A DNA stretch of 64,000 nucleotides from positions 89,231 through 153,230 of the forward strand of contig JACSVZ010000013.1 in the NCBI GenBank assembly GCA_014706295.1, given 5' to 3'. This DNA is from Lycocorax pyrrhopterus obiensis. Lineage: Eukaryota; Chordata; Aves; Passeriformes; Paradisaeidae. Of this stretch, positions 50,486 through 63,308 are shown piece by piece (positions within the stretch are counted from its first letter, which is position 1; every line of letters begins with the position of its first letter). The position numbers and the translations under genes were made by a program. A model generated the notes under the pieces. It was not told where the DNA came from and searched no databases. It saw only the letters and a program-made list of their open reading frames with translations.

Positions 50486-52528
50486 TTTACATTCATGTCA
50501 CTGAATTTTCTTGGAGTCTGATCTAAGGCTGTGGAATGAACCATAGCAAATTTCATCACCTTTATTTTCAGAAATGCTCCATTGCCTTGTCTTACAAGGG
50601 CAGCGTATTTTAAACAAAATCCTACTGGAACGAGACAGCCTGCAGCATACACGTTCCTCCCCAAGAAAGGAGGAGCAGAAGAGAGAAGAAATACCTGTAA
50701 AATATTACTTGCACTCCTGTTACTGCTTTATTAGAAGACACACAGACTGTTAACTGATGACGAGTGGGTCATAACCAAAAACACTGCCTCTCCCTATTGG
50801 TAGCTAAATTAATAGAACAGTAGTTTGCTGCTTAAATCTCATTTCTCTTCTTTGTGTCTTCGTTTACCTCTGTGTTGAATCATTGAGCTTATGAGGCATC
50901 TTCTGTATATTGTTGGGGCAGAGCTTTTTAGTGTGCTCTCCCTAGAGAATATTAGGACCTTATTGTGGGTTTTTTTCTTGTGACTCTTCAAGCTCTTCCC
51001 CTGCCTGATTCTTAGCAGCCAGTGTATAGTTTATCTAGAGTTTAGTGTCACTTTCACATGAGTAAATTGAGGTACTCAGGAATTAAATTGCTTTCCCAAA
51101 ATCACCCAGCAAAGTAAATAGTTATATATCCTTGAAGAAAACATAGTCAGAGTCCTAGTCTAGAACTCATCATGTACTGACATTGCTTGCCTTTTTCACA
51201 ATGTTTTAGACAAGTACATTGACCTAAGAGCCAAGTTGGAATGAGACCAACTTTAAAGAAACCTGTTTATATATTCCTTCATGGGAAGACGGCATTGAAA
51301 TGTGTTTAACAAAAACTTTGTTCTGAACAAGGTCTTTGGCTCTGAGCACCACAGTAGTCATTTGCCACCTGCAGTTCTGTTGCCAAGGGTAATACTTGGG
51401 ACTGCAATTCAACATCATCTGTGACTATTGGGTCTGATATTCTGAGACTATGTCTAAGCTGTGGGACCTAAAGCCAAATCTCGTGTTTCTTTGCAAACCT
51501 TCATAAGTTTTGGGATTCTTAAGGGTACTGTCCCTTCTGTCTTCCTCTCCCTCCACAGAACTTCTTGGTTTCAGCTGGAGGACACAGGTTCTGCTACATA
51601 CAACAACCCGCCCCTACTGGGCTTGTTTAAGTGTTGTCTAATGATCTGAAGCACCAAAAATAAACGGATATGTCTCAAGAGTCAGAGGACGTGTGCTTCA
51701 GGCACTAAAGACTCCGTCTTCTCTAGATGAAGTCACAGAATTTTCTTACTTTATATCACAGAAGTAGGTGTTGAACTAACACAAATAGAAATCAGACAGA
51801 AGCAGACTCTACTGACATCAGAGTTATGATTTAAAGTTTAAACTGCTTATAACTAAGAGCTCTCAGCTCTCTAATATCAGAGCATGATTCCAGCAACACG
51901 ACTGGAAGGTGAAGGTAGTTTGTCCAGAACTGTCCTTAGTCTCTCTTTTTTTTTTTTCCGAACTCAAATGAGGTGAAAGGATCTCATGCCAGGTTAATAC
52001 TCAAACAAACCTATTGATTTTAGTACATCTAAATTTTACAACAATGTAGATCCAAAAAATACACTCTCCATGAAAAACTTGACTCTTCATCTCCTATTTT
52101 TTATTATCTAAATACTACAAATGAGCAACAGTATAGTATGAACAAATGCTTGTAGTACAAGCAAAATGCTTGTTTATGAAAAGCAGAATTTGTAAAGGAT
52201 GAGCTGTATCTAAGGCTAGATACTGCAGTCACATTAAAGTAAATTTTTGTCTGAGAATTATATGTTCCATTTTTCCGTTAAAAATATATATGCTAATATC
52301 AGGGTCATACACATTCTGACTAACTCTCTGCATATAGAATTTTTTTACAATTGGACTTAAAAACCTATGAAATGGGATTGAAGTTTGGCAGGTGGAGTTG
52401 GAGAAAGAACTGCTCAAGCAGAGAATTTTACAGAGTTCATGAACAGTGGTTCAAATTACAAGGAAAAAAATTACAGAGGCAGCATATTGGTTTGGTTCTT
52501 GATAATTTCTTTATTTGTTTATTTACAG

Positions 52529-52628
52529 TGATAATACTTTGTGGTGTTGAGGTCATAATCATACTGATGCTGATCTTCCTAAGAAATCGGATCCGGATTG
52601 CTATTGCACTGCTGAAGGAAGGTAGTAG
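52529..52628 (+). CDS. SLC44A5: SLC44A5 exon 12 (TM4)
   Basis: 100 nt. Completes Met325. [17 protein letters not shown] is TM4, then [15 protein letters not shown], a strongly conserved basic cytosolic motif of CTLs. Donor GTATGT at 52629 splits the Arg codon. Confidence 0.96.
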
Positions 52629-55383
52629 GTATGTTTGCCTGATTTTAATATATGTTGAATTTTATTAAATGATCCCTAGAGTACACTGTCCTTGAGCTCC
52701 ATCTTGCACTACCAAGAGCAGGAAGTTGGGGGTTAAAATACCACACTGCATTTGTTAAACCAAGCAGGTAATATAAGGAATGCCAGTTACCTCTTAATGA
52801 GGTTGTGCTTAAAAGAGCTTTCTCTTTTAAAGTAAGGTATTTCTTATCTCTCCACTTTGCCTTAAGAGTACGTACACTGTTGATGCTACCATATATCCTC
52901 AGTGCAAGAAGGTGTCTCAGCAGAAATGCTAAGGGTGGTATACTGTTAATAGGAGCCTGGGACCTATAAGTGCCAACTTTGCTCTGTCATTGGATTGTCT
53001 CTGGAGTCATATACTAGTGGTAGAGGAATGGTGTTGTTTTGGCTGTGGCTTCTATTTAGGAAAGACTAGGACATTCTACTGGCTTCAATCAAACTTCTGT
53101 GTGGATAGGCATAAATCTGCATAGTGAAAAGGAGACTTCTGTGACCAGACATTGTAAGAGGGTGCAGTCTAAGATATTTCTTTTTAGCTCTGAGTAAAGA
53201 AGAAAGCAGAGCAGGATATGAGAGTTGAAGGCCTAAGAGACCTCTTCATTGTGTGTTTCCTGAAATCTGCATAGGCTTTGTTCACAGTGATTCCTGTTTT
53301 ACACAGTGTGAACACTTAGTTATTTTTTTTTTTTCTTATGGGAATATTACAAAGGAGAAATGGATTTAAAACTGACTGACTTAAAACATCAGGCCCTTGG
53401 ATTTCATTGCAAATAGGCTACGGTCTCATAAGCCCTGAAAGCAAGGCTCTGTTCTTAGAGAGCATAGAGTTAGCTCTGAGTTTGTCTATATGCACTTGCT
53501 TGTGGTTTTCTGCCATCTCTATTGACATTGTGGTTCCTGGGAATCAGGATTTGGGATTTTTGTGATGGGATTAAGAAATACTGAAGTTCTGCATTTAGCC
53601 AGGTATCTGTTTCCTGTCTTATGCTACTGTGCAATTAGAGCATAGCAATTAATTTAGGCAGCACTAAATTGTACTCTTTAATTCCTGTTCATTAAAATCC
53701 AGGAACACTTTTAACATTCTTCAAAACCTTTGTTCACAACCTTGACAGGTGGAAGGATTTTAGAAAGTTCATAAACTTCTTGCTGAGTAGCAATAACATT
53801 CTGTAGTTTTCCATTAACATGGAAAGGTCACTTGAAGGTGAACTTTTTGCTCTCATGCATAATGGGTGAGATGAAACACTGTATGTAATTGCTGTAAACC
53901 TAACAGACCATGCCCTGTATTTAGGAAGATGAAAAGTAAGATGCTAATGACTGGAAATAAAATTATGTTTTTCAATACCTTCTAGCTACATTTTCAAAAA
54001 TATTACCGTTACAATGCCAGTAATTGACTTGAAATCCATAGTTAGAAAAAACAGTTGTTAATCAGTTTGTTGGAATAATAGGCCATGGTGTTAGTGGTAA
54101 CTAAGAGGCCTACCAATGACTGCTGAACACAGCTAATTTGTTGTGATTATTTCTCAGACAGCATAAGGCTGTGTCCTCCTGTCTGACTCGTAATGGACTT
54201 TTTTGTCTCTGGACTCAGACAACAGTCGATGTTTTGCTCGTAACCTCTGCATTGCAGAGTTTCCTTGCATTCCTCTCCAGTGTTTATTACTTTGCCTTTA
54301 GAAACTGAGTAAATTCTTCTCTTTTTGCATTCTGGAAATTGCATCCTATAAAACAAATAGCATAAGAAGTGCCATAAGTCATAGGAAATAGTACTAGACA
54401 AAAAGGCTTGTGAAAAGCTTACAGAGCCACAGAAACGAAAATTTAGAATAACAGGAAGAGGTATCTTACAGGTATGTAAAGAGAGCCGACCTGTAGGCTT
54501 CAGAGAACAAAACACATGCTCTCTGAATTCACATCCAGTGAGATACTCAGCTGGAGGCGTTCACTTCTGGGATAGCGGCAGCCAGTTTACCAAGAGGGGT
54601 GGTATCAACTCCCACTTGCAGAGGAGGAGCCCCTGGCAGGGTAGGAACTGGCATGCTCAAGTTCCTGCTCACTAGTCACATTTTAGCCACAAGAATTAGC
54701 AGTAGAATATTGGTCTACATATACCTTGATATTAAAAGAAGCTCTCTAAGCTGTCAACAGAAAAAGGCAATTATTAGTTTTGCCTGCCAGTAGTCCAAGG
54801 TGAGCACCACTTATCTACGGCACATGCAAGGAAAGTCACATAGTCACAGGAAGGTGAAAGTCTGTCCTGGCATTGCAAAGACAAATTGTCTGTCTCTGCC
54901 CCCAGATAGCTAGCACTTAAGGCAGGAAAGTTGCTGGGAACAGAGTTGTCAAATATGAAATAGAACAAGGTAGTTTCAGGTCTGTAGGAGTGAAGGAAGA
55001 ACACAGGATGAGCAGAGTGGGATAAGGACATAAAGGGTAATGTCTGCAGCAGTCAGCAAGGAGATGTCATGGAAATCAGTTAATAAGCTGGAAAGAGGTG
55101 GATCTCTGAAGCAGTCATGAAGAAGGAGAAAGTAGAAGACAGGCTGGAACATGGCAAATTGATAGCGTCCACTGTAGTACCATTGATAAAAGTGGAGTGG
55201 TAGAAATGGCAAAGTGAAGGTTTGAAGACATAAGAAAAAAATTCATGCAGTATTCTGAGATCCCAGCACTAGCTTATGCTATGACTGTCAACAAGGATCT
55301 CAAAGTAAAATTGCTAGAAGAGGACTGATGAAATGCTTGTTTCTGGAATTGTTGTAGCTTATTGTGTTTTGTTTCTTTTATAG
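52629..55383 (+). other. SLC44A5 intron 12
   Basis: 2,755 nt; no dispersed repeat or RNA gene recognised. A minus frame at 54147-54515 is open but unrecognised. Confidence 0.85.
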
Positions 55384-55476
55384 GGCAATTGGCTATATTA
55401 TGTCTACACTGTTCTACCCAATCGTCACCTTCTTACTCATTGCAATTTGTATTTCCTACTGGGCTGTGACAGCTGT
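55384..55476 (+). CDS. SLC44A5: SLC44A5 exon 13 (TM5)
   Basis: 93 nt, residues 358-389. [20 protein letters not shown] then CISYWAVTA, the TM5 segment. The frame requires the donor GTATCC at 55477, which lacks the usual +5 G. Failure to splice here would add about 17 codons and then a TAG. Confidence 0.93.
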
Positions 55477-56430
55477 GTATCCTTCTGTCTGTGTACCTGT
55501 CTGGAACAAGTCTTCTGGTCTGCAAGACTAGATGATTTTCTGCTATTTCACGTTAATGAAACCGTTATTAAGAGGGCTGTTTGGTCACTTAACACTTACT
55601 CTTCTGGTGCAGTCTTATGCACTGCACATCTACGTGTGACGTACAAATTGGACAGTGCTTTTATTCAAATTAGAAAGACCTGGACTAAAATTCAGGCCAA
55701 GGCAGGGAGATCATACAAGGCCTCGTGTACTGCGTAAGGTTGACTCTAGGGGGTGAAAAGGGCCCTCAGCAAAAAGTGAATATGGTCGTTAATGTGCTGT
55801 GTGCTCTATAGGCCTGATGTTAATGGTTTCTTACTTAACTGGAGGTGGAGCGGGTTCTGTGTGTGTTTTGTTCAGAAACATATGAGAAAGGAATGAGAGA
55901 ATATAGAATGCACTGTCTTCTCTGAATTGCCTAACAGCAACCACTGTTTGTTCCTGAACAGCAAGGATTTGGTAAGGATTTAAAAAGGGGAAAACTTTGA
56001 AAACCAGTTGTTATTTCATATGCAAAGAGGATCAGTTGTTGCTATTCAGGACAGTGTTAATTCATCCTTACGCTCTGTATCTATTTCTGCTAAAATACAA
56101 GAACTACTGCACAGTCTGCTTTGTCAAAGATAGATGTGGAGGAGAAATGGGGACAATTTTCAAGATTATGCCCCCTGCCCCTTCTGGTCAGGGGTTATTA
56201 CAGTTCCAGGTATGAGTTTGCCTTAGTTCTCTAAGTAATGAGAGTACTCAGTCTTGTCTGTCAACCCTTCAGATAACATCTCTGCAGAGCAAGAACAGTT
56301 TTTCTGTTATCTACACAAGTTCTTTAGAGTTGAAGTTCTTTAGAGCTGAGTTCTGCAATTACCCACTGCAGAATCCTAAGTTGCTTAAAAACCACAGTTC
56401 TGTGATTCCGCCTTAAAATATTTAATTCAG

Positions 56431-56518
56431 TTTTCTGGCCACATCAGGAGAACCTGTGTATAAAGTAATGGCTAATCAAACACTGTGCAAGTATGCAAAC
56501 CTGACTTGTGACCCAGAG
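56431..56518 (+). CDS. SLC44A5: SLC44A5 exon 14
   Basis: 88 nt, residues 389-418. Begins FLATSGEPVYKV, conserved after TM5, then the start of the second extracellular loop with sequons N404-Q-T and N412-L-T and cysteines C408 and C415. Donor GTAAGT at 56519, phase 0. Confidence 0.95.
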
Positions 56519-57068
56519 GTAAGTGTCACAAATATTTACCTATAGTGAGAGCTATACAAATTGCATTTCTTAATCACTATTAAGTGCTGTGCTAGTAAAA
56601 AATGTGCATATTTTACATAATGGGTCTCTGTGTTAAATCTGAAAATATTACCTAGTGGTCAGATAACACTTCTTTGTTTTACAGACATAAATTAGTTTTT
56701 CTGCTAAAGTGTCCTGTAAATGTTAACCATTCTAATTTACAGGGTGAGAAAGGAAGAGACAGAAAAACAATTTTATTGGAAAGGTGTTCTTGAATTTGTG
56801 AGGAGTCTGTTTTTTGGTCTTCCAAAGGCAGTGGTAAACTTTGAAAGCCGCACCTCAAACTTGCTCAAGGACTAACCATGATTTGAAGCAGAAGCTTAGC
56901 TTCTTCTGGCACAGTAATTACCTTTATGAAGCTCCAAAAAAAATTTTTTTTGAGTTTTGTTTTTTTTTTCAAATTTTCCTGTGGTCAAATGTTTTTACTT
57001 GACTGTGGGTTTGAATTGAAGGATTCTTTAAAAACTAGAAATATTTATCAAATGTTATGCACCAGGGG

Positions 57069-57535
57069 AAAAATAACCCCATGCACCAGCACAGGCTGCA
57101 GGTGACCTGCTGGAGGGCAGCTCTGGGGAGAAGGGCCTGGGAATCCTGGTGGACAACAAGCTGTCCCTGAGCCAGCAGTTTGTGCTGAGGGCCAAGAGGT
57201 GCTTCAGGAAGAGCATTTCCGGCAGGTAAGGGAGGGATCCTGCCCCTCTGCTCAGTCCTTTGAGGCACATCTGGAGTGCTGTGTCCAGATCTGGGCTCCT
57301 CAGGACAAGAGGGACATGGAGCTCCTGGAGCGGGTGGAGCGGAGGCTGTGGAGCTGATGAGGGGCCTGGAGCATCTCCCTGATCAGGAAAGGCTGAGGAA
57401 GCTGGGGCTGTTCAGCCTCAAGAGGAGACGCATCTGAGAGCGGCCCTCATCCCTGTCTGTCATATCTGCAGGGAAGGGGCAGAGCATGGACCAGACTCTG
57501 CTTTGTGGGACAAAAGGCAATGAGCAGAAACTGAT
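57069..57535 (+). mobile_element. CR1 fragment, intron 14
   Basis: Sense CR1 fragment: AATAACCCCATGCACCAGCA, GAATCCTGGTGGACAACAAG, CTCCTGGAGCGGGTGGAG. It lacks the CR1 3' terminus. Same subfamily as the inverted copy at 34.4-35.1 kb. Confidence 0.9.
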
Positions 57536-58181
57536 GCATTGAATTTCATTGTACTGCAGTGGTGATGCACACCCTGCTGATGTCTACACACTACGAAAGA
57601 AAGGAATTCGAATCGATCTGGTTTCATTTCATGTCCAAACCAAGCAAATACACAAAATGAACACTAGAAATAGGGAAAAGTAATTCAGTGTAAAGATTAG
57701 TCCTTTTTTTAATAGTCTGAGATACATAAGCTAAGTTGTGACCACATCCACAATTTCTATTAAATTGTATAGCTCAGTTTTTCATTTCAACTGTAGCGAT
57801 TTACCTGAACATCCGATTTGGCCTCTAGTTTTCAAATAAATATTTTGTTTTTTGATTGAGAAGATTTTCTCTAACAAAGCATTTATATGTCTTAATAGTA
57901 GATTCCTGAAATTCAAATTCCATTTATTCAGGTTTCAGGTATGTGGTGAACAGCCCTGTTTGCCAACACCTAGTTTAAAGTTAAGTCTTTGCATAAGACT
58001 GCATAAGTCTTTGGCATGAATCCTTAAATCTGTAAGCAGGTTGCATAGTGTTGCAGTTTTGAATGAGCTAATGAAACGTCAAGCAGAGTTATGTTATTTG
58101 TATTAACCTGCTAAACTTCAGAGGCTGTGTACATGGAATTCATTGCTTATGATTGTGTTGTTTATTTTTCTTTCTATTTAG

Positions 58182-58444
58182 ACTTTTAACACAACCAATG
58201 TGACTAAATTGTGCCCAGGTGCTCAGTGTACTTTTGCTTTTTATGGAGGAGAAAGCCTGTACCATAAGTACATCTTCATCTTCCAGTTAGCCAATGCCTT
58301 TGTCTTTCTCTGGCTGGTAAACTTTGCAATTGCACTGGGTCAGTGTACCCTTGCTGGTGCCTTTGCCTCTTATTACTGGGCCTATCGAAAACCAGCTGAT
58401 ATTCCACTGTGGCCACTCTTCTCTTCATTTGGACGAGCAATACG
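58182..58444 (+). CDS. SLC44A5: SLC44A5 exon 15 (TM6)
   Basis: 263 nt, the longest exon seen, residues 419-505 plus two bases. [13 protein letters not shown] carries sequons N421 and N424. [13 protein letters not shown] is followed by [20 protein letters not shown] (membrane segment), [20 protein letters not shown] and [10 protein letters not shown]. The LGQ-LAGAFA-YYWA block is a CTL hallmark. Donor GTAAGA at 58445. Confidence 0.97.
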
Positions 58445-58574
58445 GTAAGACTGGGGAGCTGGATGTGAGCCTTGTCGTGCATCTAGGGAAGCCAGTCTTA
58501 GAATGTCAGATGAAAATGATTAGTCAGCATTATGGTTTAATCTTGGCTGATATGTGGGCTGAGGTGAAGACAGT

Positions 58575-59037
58575 TTAATAGGTAAAAGAAAACTGCATGC
58601 ACAAGCAAAGCAAAGGAAGGAGTTCGTTCCCCGTTTCCCACAGACAGGCACGTGTTCAACCATCCCCGGTACAGCAGGGCTTCTTCATGTATAGCAGTGA
58701 CTTGAGAAGACAGACTTCATAACTCCAAATGCTCCCCTCTTACCCTTCCTTCCACCAGCTGTTCCTGCTGAGCACCACATGCTATGGTGTGAGGTATCCC
58801 TGGGGTCATTTGGGGTCAGCTATCCTGGCCATATCCCCTCCCATCTCCTCATGCACCCCCAACCTGCTCACCAGTGGGGCAGGGTGAGGAACAGAGCAGC
58901 CCTTGGTGCTGTGCAAGTGCTGCTCAGCAGTGGCTAAAACATGGGTGTGTTACAATCACTGTCCTGGTCAAAAATCCAAAACATAACACAAGCTACTATG
59001 AAAAAAACTATAGTCCATCCAAAACCAGCACAATCAG
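58575..59037 (+). mobile_element. Avian ERV-derived dispersed repeat fragment
   Basis: The run from CAGACAGGCACGTGTTCAAC through TATCCCTGGGGTCATTTGGG and GGTCAGCTATCCTGGCC to AATCCAAAACATAACACAAG and CCAAAACCAGCACA matches, as I recall it, a family found in many bird genomes and usually classed as the 3' internal part of an ERVL-like element. No retroviral gene is readable. Exact family and orientation are uncertain. Confidence 0.6.
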
Positions 59038-59149
59038 GAAGATGTAGTTATTAGGGGAAGGCTGAATCCTGTAGCCCTACAGCACCAAAGCTGCTGCAGC
59101 TCCCTGCCCCTATGTCCAACCAGTTGTAACGCTGAGCAAGTACTCTCAG

Positions 59150-59392
59150 TAGACACACACACTAAATACATGTATACTACACATGTATACACAGATTGAG
59201 GGGCAGACACAGCACTCACAAACACCAACAGCACCAATGGCTTCATCCTGTTTCTCTGTGGCAGATCAGGGTGAAGGTCCGTCAGTTTTATGTAGTTCCC
59301 ACTAATGGACCTTCCTCCACTTCTGATTTTATTTGTATATACATACACATGTGCATACATATATCCGTGTACATATGCGTATGTGTGACATA
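59150..59392. repeat. CA/TA/ATGT-rich low-complexity patches
   Basis: Irregular ACACAC, ACATGTATAC and ATACATACACATGTGCATAC words at about 59153-59192 and 59334-59392, directly upstream of exon 16. Confidence 0.6.
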
Positions 59393-59415
59393 ACAGTTGA
59401 ATATTTTGGTTTTAG

Positions 59416-59510
59416 ATACCATACAGGTTCGCTGGCATTTGGAGCCTTAATTCTTGCAATTGTCCAGCTTATTAGAGTAATACTGGAGTACCTGGATCAC
59501 AAACTGAAAG
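59416..59510 (+). CDS. SLC44A5: SLC44A5 exon 16 (TM7)
   Basis: 95 nt, residues 506-537 plus one base. [20 protein letters not shown] then [11 protein letters not shown], among the most conserved CTL stretches. Donor GTGAGA at 59511. Confidence 0.97.
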
Positions 59511-59881
59511 GTGAGATTTATGAATCTGCTCTAAGTTGTTAAGACTTTCCTTGCTAAATTACTTTCTTACTTTCCCAAGCTGTTTTTTAGCAGTGAAAAG
59601 AGATTAATTCCACATTATCCATTGTAGTTTCTTTTGAAGCCAGTAAATTTGTGTTGATTCACTCAAACTGAGTCTATGCTCTTGAGAACTTAATGCAAAG
59701 TTCAGATGGGATATGAGTCTGATCTAATTGAAAGCTAGTGAACTAAATTTGGTTGAGAGAGTCCATACCTAGAAATAAAGAAATAATGTCACAATTTAAG
59801 ATCTTCCTTTGAATAGCTTTCTACATTCTGAAGACTGTTCGTGAGTTCTATATATGATGTACTCTCTCCTGCTCTTTTCAG

Positions 59882-59985
59882 GTACTCAGAACTCCTTCAC
59901 TAGATTTCTACTCTGCTGCCTCAAGTGCTGTTTCTGGTGTTTGGAAAAATTCTTAAAATTTATAAACAGAAATGCCTACATCATG
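59882..59985 (+). CDS. SLC44A5: SLC44A5 exon 17
   Basis: 104 nt, residues 538-572. Cys cluster CCLKCCFWC (549-557), then [14 protein letters not shown]. The cluster is typical of CTLs and could be palmitoylated at the membrane face (inference). Donor GTATGT at 59986, phase 0. Confidence 0.97.
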
Positions 59986-61226
59986 GTATGTGCCGTGTCT
60001 GCATGTGGTCTCCCTTATCTAGGACACTAAAATATCCTAGACACTACTAGTTGACCAGAAGCCAGCAGTACTTGAATCTGCTGAATAAATAATGGGATTT
60101 GTGGGAGTTTTCAGTACATGCATGTGTTTCTACCATGAAAAAGTAAAATTTTTTTTCCCTTCTAATTTCAGCCTCTTTTTATTCCTGTCTTTGTCCATCA
60201 CCCTCACCCCCAAAATAAGTGGGAAGGGATGGCATAACTGGTTAACTCCCCCTGTAATTCAATAACTGATATCCTGATTTCAACAGGAATATTAGCTTAT
60301 TTCATATTGCATGTTGATGACACTTCCGTTTGGAGTCCTTATTTGAATAAGGAGGTCAGAAGGCATGTGATAATTGTATTTCTACCTGGAAGTTAAAAGC
60401 ACAAATTCTACTAGCAGCAGCAGTGGTACTTCTCTCAAATAAGCCTTCTTAGCTTCCAGATAAAAGAAGTTTGAAATCTTCATATAAATTACATACACAG
60501 ATTTCAGCCTAGGATGTTCTGGCTTGAAGCAGTTTCAGTGATTGAATGGTATGGTCACAGACTTCTTGTCTCAAAGGAGGTGGCTGTAATGGGTCCGTTA
60601 CAACCTGTGTAGATGCAATCGATGTTTCAAATGATTGGCATCTTGAAGAGGAAGTGGTTTTTTTTACAATCTTCTCTACAGTTCATAAACTGTCTGCACT
60701 GAGAGCTGTTCTAGTGTATCTTACTCTGGTGGACACTATTCCAGGAAGAAATGGTTTTGTTCCTGAATAACTTTAGCTGCTTTACTTTATGCTGATTTCT
60801 TCTTCAGTGAAAGCAGCATCAGGTCCAAGGAGGTAACTACAGGGGTCAGCTCACTTCAGCTCTGCAAGTGCCTATTCTTTTCAACTGAGTATAAATCTAG
60901 TGTAACTAGCAAAGGTAGAATGATCCCTCAACAAGTACCTTTTTTGCTCTGCTTGGCAGACTAAGTAGTGAGTCTACTACCTGCGAGATCACAAGGGGTA
61001 GCGTGCTCATCACCAGGTGATTTGAAGGGGAAAGATGGATAATATTCTGTCCCAGCCTGATGGGAAGCATTGATAAGTAGCAGGTGACTGAGGAAAGTGT
61101 TTTATGTTCATCTGAGTTTCAAGGCCACATATTAGGGAGAACTATGCATTACATGCAGTAAGATCCTGGCATACGAGGAGGTATCCTAATTATTTAAAAT
61201 ACTTAACAGCTACTATTACTTTGCAG

Positions 61227-61300
61227 ATTGCCATATATGGTAAAAACTTCTGCACCTCGGCAAAGGAAGCATTCTTTTTGCTCATGCGGAACGTGGTGAG
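61227..61300 (+). CDS. SLC44A5: SLC44A5 exon 18
   Basis: 74 nt, residues 573-597. IAIYGKNFCTSAKEAFFLLM then RNVV, the conserved continuation of RNAYIM. Donor GTAAGG at 61301. Confidence 0.97.
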
Positions 61301-63237
61301 GTAAGGGACTATCCAGTCCTTGGAAATGTCAGGAGTTCCTGTTATTATTGCACTCTGTGGGCACAATTCTTTCGTCTCCCATATCTCTTCCAAATACTGA
61401 TTGCTGCTTGTGTCCTCAGACATGGCCCTCACTTCTTACACTCAGTGTGTAACAGCAGGCTGTCCAGTACAGTAACCTATGCAGAGTTGATGTGATCTCA
61501 TGGTTTTGTTGTGATTGCTCCCTAAAATTCCTAAGTAATACCTAAGTACATTGTAATAATGTCTCCAAGAAACAAGTGGAGCCCCTGAGAAGAGATCAGT
61601 GAATACATGGGAGTGGGGTGCTCATCATCTGCCATATGTTTGTTTTTTGAGCTTTGGTCCACTTGGTCTGAGAAAAGGAAAGTAGAAAAACCTGAGTCTT
61701 CAGTTTCGTTCAGAAATCTTAGGAGGTGTTGGAGAGTGGAAGTAAAGAAGACAGAATACTTTCCTTTCAAAAAGATTGTCTTTAACATACCCGTATCTCC
61801 TCTGATGCTTAGAAATTTCCTGGCCCTGTTCTCCACTGCCAAGTGTGCTGCCAAACTCCTGGTTCTCATCAGTACTTTCCTTCATTGCTCCTGGCTCCTC
61901 CTTTGCTACTGTAAGATCAAAACCTAATGGGAGAATAACTTAGGAGCAGGCCATATTGATGCGATAGCACAGAGAATCACAGAATCACAGAATGAACTAG
62001 GTTGGAAAAGACCTTTAAGATCATCTAGTCCAACCTATGACCTAAAATCTAATTACCAATCAAGAGACACAGTTAGGTGGTTTAAATAATTAAGTGAAGG
62101 ACTGGGAGGAGAAGAGAAATGGAGGGGAAGGCTGAAAGAGGAAACTGGAAATGATGCATAAGAAAGAAGAGGAAAGGATTGGAGATGGGAGAATGGAATA
62201 CCTTCAGTGTGTTACCCTGCACTAATATCAGGACAGTGATGTCCCTACTGTGTGATGCCTGTGCAATAGAAAAGAGAAGCTGCCTTTATTTCCTTACAGA
62301 ATATCACCTCTCTGCTCTTTATGATTTTGCTCTTAATCAGTAAGAGCCATAGTTAAAAGCTAGGCATATAATTCTGTTGTTTCAAATAAAGATGTTTTTA
62401 CCTTGTGTATTTTGCTAAATCTGAATTCTGACAGGTTGATGATGATTTGTGTCTTTAGTAGTTCTTAACGTTTATTTTTTGCCGTAGTCAGTGCTGTATA
62501 GTACCATATCCATAATGGTAATGTGGCCTTCAGTCCTGTCAAGAGGTTGATGATACAAAGTTTGTTTTTCATCCCATTATTTACCTGCAGTTTCTGGTTA
62601 GACAAGCTGGCAGGACATTGAGCAGAAACTCCCTGCTGTGGTTTCAATGAGAGCTGCAGATTTATTGTCAGCTTTTCTGTCTACTTTCTTTCATCTGTGA
62701 TTATCTTCCTGTTTTGAGGTCTTCTGCCTTCAGTGTTGTACCATGATATCTTAAAATAGTAGATTTGGCATGTTATGAGGTAATGAAAGGTGGCCAGATA
62801 GGACCAAGTGAAAAGGAGGCCTATCAGCAATCTACATAAATATTGCTTTTTGTTTTGATGTGTACTTCACCTGTTCTGGCCTGGCTTATCTGTGCCCCTA
62901 GAAGAAAGGCTGAAATAAAAATATTTTGAAGTTTTGGGTTGGTTGATTTTTTTTTTTAAACCAGCTTGAGCAATAAACAGTCTTCATGTCAGTCCTGTAG
63001 CAGCATTGCTACATTAAGGCCTTACTCAACAAAGGCTCAGTGCTTTTTTGCCTCCTGAGATTACGCTGTAGCAACACTCATCTCAGCACTGCCTGTCTGT
63101 GGTGCTGTCTTGTCAGCCTGTAAAACCAGCAGAAGACAGCTTCTGGTCATGTTTTGCTATTATCCATAGATTTAAGGAGAAAGAATACAAATGTCTAGTT
63201 TGTGATGATTATGTATCATTTGTCCTTTGATAAACAG
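61301..63237 (+). other. SLC44A5 intron 18
   Basis: 1,937 nt; contains only a short minus-strand CR1 tail at about 61.97-62.05 kb. Confidence 0.85.
61971..62052 (-). mobile_element. CR1 3'-terminal fragment
   Basis: AGAATCACAGAATCACAGAA, then AGGTTGGAAAAGACCTTTAA and ATCATCTAGTCCAACC, the reverse complement of a CR1 3' end with its terminal octamer-like repeats. Confidence 0.85.
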
Positions 63238-63308
63238 GGTTGCAGTTCTGGACAAAGTTACAGACTTCCTTCTATTCCTGGGGAAAATCCTTGTTGCTGG
63301 TGGTGTAG
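63238..63308 (+). CDS. SLC44A5: SLC44A5 exon 19, last exon in window
   Basis: 71 nt. Completes Arg597 and encodes VAVLDKVTDFLLFLGKILVA then GGV plus one base, the beginning of a C-terminal membrane segment. Donor GTAAGC at 63309. The remaining C-terminal exons are beyond 64000. Confidence 0.96.

Noticed and set aside
54147..54515. Minus frame of 122 codons after a good-looking acceptor
   Set aside because: No recognised protein, and no consistent downstream donor or partner exon was found; treated as chance.
694..63308. SLC44A2 or SLC44A4 instead of SLC44A5
   Set aside because: Some words ([25 protein letters not shown]) fit several paralogues, but [25 protein letters not shown] and FLATSG-PVYKV point to CTL5.
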